DNA from: Physcomitrium patens
Lineage: Eukaryota; Streptophyta; Bryopsida; Funariales; Funariaceae
Direction: 5' to 3'
Length of the DNA: 64,000 nucleotides
Assembly (NCBI RefSeq): GCF_000002425.4
Contig: NC_037262.1
Location: forward strand, 2,424,080 to 2,488,079
The position numbers were made by a program, and so were the translations under genes. Positions 60,486 to 64,000 of the stretch are shown piece after piece. The notes below the pieces were generated by a model. That model searched no databases and was not told where the DNA came from. It saw nothing but the letters and a program-made list of their open reading frames with translations. Every line of letters starts with the position of its first letter. Positions within the stretch are counted from its first letter, which is position 1.

Positions 60486-61808
60486 TGTCGTATTATGTGT
60501 TGTCTTATTAAAGAATACACTAGGTACCTAGTTATGGAAGGTGAGGTTGTGTTTCATAAGTATCCAAAAAATCCTAATACGTTTCATCCATATGTCAAGA
60601 ACATAATCCGAATTTCAATTCAAAATTATTAAAAAAACATTCTTCTTACTAGCCTTAATCATACATAAATCCCAATTACCTTGTTACTTTCATATTTAAG
60701 CAATTTGGATTTTTCTTATAAACTCTAATTCTAATTAGTGAGCTTAACAAGTTGTAATATCTAATTTGACCATCCACTTAATGTAAAATTTTGCATGTAA
60801 TTGTCAATTTAAGTCTTTTATATGCTCAAGAATTTTCAGCCCAATCCAACTTATAGATTGTGAAAAAACCTCTCAAAATTGCACTAATATCACTCAGCTG
60901 CCAACTTAAAAAGTGAAGCAAAAATCCCAACAGTGATTTCTCCTTCTTTAATTATTAACTTTAATTCAAAATTGGTATGCAACTTGATCTTTAAGTCTTT
61001 CAACACCATGCCAAATTTCACCTTCATTCGACTAGTAGATCTCTAGATATCACAGAAATCCTAATCAATTCTAAATTGCCAACTTTCAAAATCCTCCTGT
61101 ACTAAAAATTAGATATCTCTAGACCACACTATTATATCATTACAACACTTTGTATACAATTTGCACACCCAATAATTCAAAGAGTATCAAATTTTGAACC
61201 ATAGATGCTACACCAATTGCACAAACTAGTCAAAATTGCTAACTTTGATTATATTATATAAAATCCAAATCACCAATATAAACCCTGATTTTGAACAACA
61301 ATCGCCAAGTCTTCAAAAATCCTATAAAAACCACCTTTATGCTCCTAGAAAGAGCTTCAAGCTAGCTCTCAAATCCTAATCTTTGATCTTTGAATGAATC
61401 TCTAATTTACCCTAGGCAGTTATTTTAGTGACCATAGGTCTGATTTCGACCTTGTCTTACAAATGGTTGATCCCAAGGTATCAATCTAATCTATCTTAAG
61501 GATTTTTTAGTCCAATCCTACCTTCAACTTGATCCTAGTATCAACCATATCAATCATTTACCTCTTTTATCCTGATTTTAACAATTTATGGCCTTTCTAA
61601 GGTAATAAAAGAATTTCTATATGTTAGAAGGTAAAAATACTAACTAACTTTTATCTACTTACTATTAAGATAAGAAAATAGGCTAAGAAGCTTTCATAAA
61701 AGCCTTATTAAAATATTTTGAATTCTTCTTGAACTAATATAATAGAGTATTAATTAAAAAATTATTTGTAGTCATATTTTCACTATATAATCATGTCACA
61801 ATACAACA
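60486..61808 (+). mobile_element. E5: intact-length family E repeat without minisatellite, inside A3
   Basis: It runs TGTCGTATTATGTG...CAATACAACA (TG...CA), 1323 bp. A3 reverse transcriptase sequence is colinear with A1 when E5 is removed. It has no ORF. It supplies the empty site for E2. No clear target duplication is visible. Confidence 0.85.
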
Positions 61809-64000
61809 ACTCCATTCCAAATCTCTAGCAAAAGCTCCAATTTTACTTGTGAAGATAAAAGATAGATCATTACAGATGTGTATTGATTATTGAAGACTCA
61901 AGAAAATCACTATTAAAAATAAGTACTTGCTATCTTTGATATCTAGACTTTTTGATCAATTGAATCAAGTTAAGATCTATATAAAAATAGATCAATAAGG
62001 AGCATATAATCTGATATGCATCAAAGAAAGAAATGAATAAAAGAATATGTTTCAAACTAAGTATGGACATTTTAAATACAACATTATATCTTTTAGACTT
62101 ATAAATATACTAGCAACTTTCTAACATCTAATAAATGATGTCTTTTTAGAATTTTTAAATGACTTTATTATCTATTATCTAGATGGTATAATAATCTATT
62201 CTAAGAATACATAAGAATATGAACTTCATATTTATCATGTGTTACAAAAATTAAGAGATATGGAATTCTATACCAAAATAGAAAAGTGTATGTTTTATAC
62301 TACTCAAGTTGACTTCTTAAGATACATTATTTCAAATGATGGACTTATAATAGATCTCAAAAAACTTCAAATTATTATGAATTGAAAGATTCTAAAAATA
62401 GTAAAAAATATCTAATATTTTTTGAAATTTATCAACTATTATTAGATCTTCATCAAGGACTTTTTTCAAGTTGTAGTACCGCTTTCATGTTTGACTTGTA
62501 AAGACAAACTTCAATAGAATTAAGAAGCCAAAGCAACATTTGAAGCTTTGAAGATAACCTTTATTTTTGTACCAATCTTATATTATATTGACTTTTTTAA
62601 GCCATTACTTATGAAAATAAACACATTAAACTTTGCTTTGAATGTCGTATTCTCTCAAATAGGAACAAATGATAAATTACACCTAGTAGCTTTTCATTCA
62701 AGAAAATTTTCAGTAGCCAAGATTAATTATGAGATTCACAAGGAAGAACTTTTTATAATTATAGATTTTTTTTAAGAATAATACCATTATTTAAAAGGTA
62801 CTTTTAATTAAGTCACTATTTATATAAATCATAAGAATCTTGAATATTTTATATCAATATGTATTTTGAATCATTGCCAAGGTCGTTGAAATATATTTAT
62901 ATTAAGATTTGATTTCAAAATTCTTTATTAATCCAAAAAAAAATAAAATTTATCAAACGTTCTTTTTAGATATTCTTATTTTATACCAAAAGAAGGAAAC
63001 GTATCTTTTAATAAAGAAAGAATAATATTCTTGAAATCAAAGCATTTTCATCTTTAAGTAATAAAATCAACATTGATTGTTAAATCAAGTATATACATCA
63101 ATCAAGTATGTACTTTGATCCTCTGATTCATGTTATCAAAAATTATTCTTTTATGTATTATAATACATTCAAGTTCAAATTTAAGAACAATCTCCTATAT
63201 TCTAAAAGATGCTTATATATTTTGGAAGGAGAAGCATATCATGACTTTCCAACAACTAGACATTTTGGATACTAAAAGATTTTGAAACTTATATCTAGAG
63301 ATTTTTGGTGGCCACAAATGTAGAAGGTAATAAAAGACTTTGTTTAATCATGTAACATTTGTTTAAGGTCAAAAATTCCTTGTCATTGATCCTATGGACT
63401 ACTTCAACCATTGTTCATACGTATACAATCATGGTCTTCTATTTCTATGAATTTTATTATAAATCTTTTAATCTTAGATTGATATGATTCTATATTCATG
63501 ATAATAGATTGTTTTATCAAGAAGGCATATTTTGTATTATATAAAAAATCTATCATATGTGAAAAAATAGCTAAATTTTTTCTTTAAAATATCTATCGCT
63601 ATCATAGATTATCTAAAGATATTATATCAGATAGGAAGATTTAATTTTTAGCAAGATTTTAGAGAACCCTTTTCAAGATTCTAAAGAAAGATATAAATTT
63701 ATCTTTGGCCTTTCATCCTCAATCTCATTGACAAATTGAGCATGTTAATTAAGTTTTGAAATAGTATTTAAGATGTACTATCAACTATCAACAAGATGAT
63801 TGAATGATTCTTTTTACCTTTAGTAAAATTTGCTTAAATAACACAGTACATTCTTCTACTCATCAAATATCTTTCTTTGCTAAATATGATTATCATCCAT
63901 GACTTGATGCTTTTGATTTTTTAAGAATTTTTCAAATTTGGCAAATTCTTTATTAAAGCTATATGTAACAATGGAGGTGCAATTAAAAGAAGCTCAAGAA

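Larger units (their letters stand above)
58023..64000 (+). mobile_element. A3: family A element, running off the window, with E5 inserted
   Basis: 5' LTR 58023-58575, leader, gag about 58.8-59.8 kb with a zinc knuckle near 59.59-59.64 kb, protease about 59.95-60.25 kb. Reverse transcriptase starts at about 60.35 kb, is interrupted by E5, and continues at 61.81-62.4 kb. RNase H is at about 62.5-62.9 kb and integrase at about 63.1-63.9 kb. The 3' end is outside the window. Much more decayed than A1 (dozens of breaks), so older. Confidence 0.9.

Noticed and set aside
1-64000. CRISPR arrays, tRNA or rRNA genes, bacterial-type operons
   Set aside because: None recognised; introns, chromoviruses and composition indicate plant nuclear DNA. 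A tRNA gene could still be missed without a scan.

Overview
The window is nuclear DNA of a land plant. Two spliced, plant-type genes sit in islands of roughly normal base composition. Everything between them is very AT-rich and consists largely of nested, decayed LTR retrotransposons. The two genes, the short introns and a Ty3-type polymerase (family C below) that I remember mainly from mosses and fungi suggest a non-seed plant such as a moss. That is a weak inference. No organelle, bacterial or CRISPR features were seen.

Layout. (1) 94-2490 (+): the 3' eight exons of an aldo/keto reductase with an intact catalytic tetrad; its 5' end lies outside the window. (2) 4.3-19.6 kb: a pile of Ty3/gypsy fossils. 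They are A5 and A2 (minus), chromovirus B1 (plus), and two copies of an LTR-like repeat 'E' (E3 in A2, E1 in B1). A Ty1/copia scrap follows at about 20 kb. (3) 20757-23136 (-): a complete seven-exon gene for a secreted PNP/UDP-phosphorylase-family protein (bark-storage-protein-like, 413 aa) with a plausible TATA box. (4) 23.2-28.2 kb: moderately GC-rich flank, one long hairpin and unidentified gene-like fragments. (5) 28.2-33.3 kb: AT-rich desert with a 72-bp tandem repeat and a 120-bp duplication. (6) 33.4-50.8 kb: element A1, complete with two 558-bp LTRs and a perfect 5-bp target duplication, sits inside chromovirus B2, which sits against the integrase of an older minus-strand element C. 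C was also hit by a 1.26-kb LTR-like element D. (7) 50.8-55.1 kb: a lone A-family LTR, then E4 with E2 inserted in it. (8) 55.1-57.6 kb: unidentified AT-rich sequence with a TTTTAA-type cryptic repeat. (9) 57.6-64 kb: an A-family scrap (A4) interrupted by A3, which runs off the window and itself contains E5.

The letters A-E are local labels. The most unusual item is family E: five LTR-like copies without visible internal genes, in two subfamilies. One subfamily carries an 11-bp minisatellite (TTAGGATTTGA-type) of very different length in each copy, so the elements run from 0.67 to 2.3 kb. Nesting gives the relative order C, then B2, then A1; A2 and B1 before E3 and E1; E4 before E2; A4, then A3, then E5. 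All retroelements are fossils with many breaks. Exon structures, LTR borders and identities were worked out by eye, without database searches.
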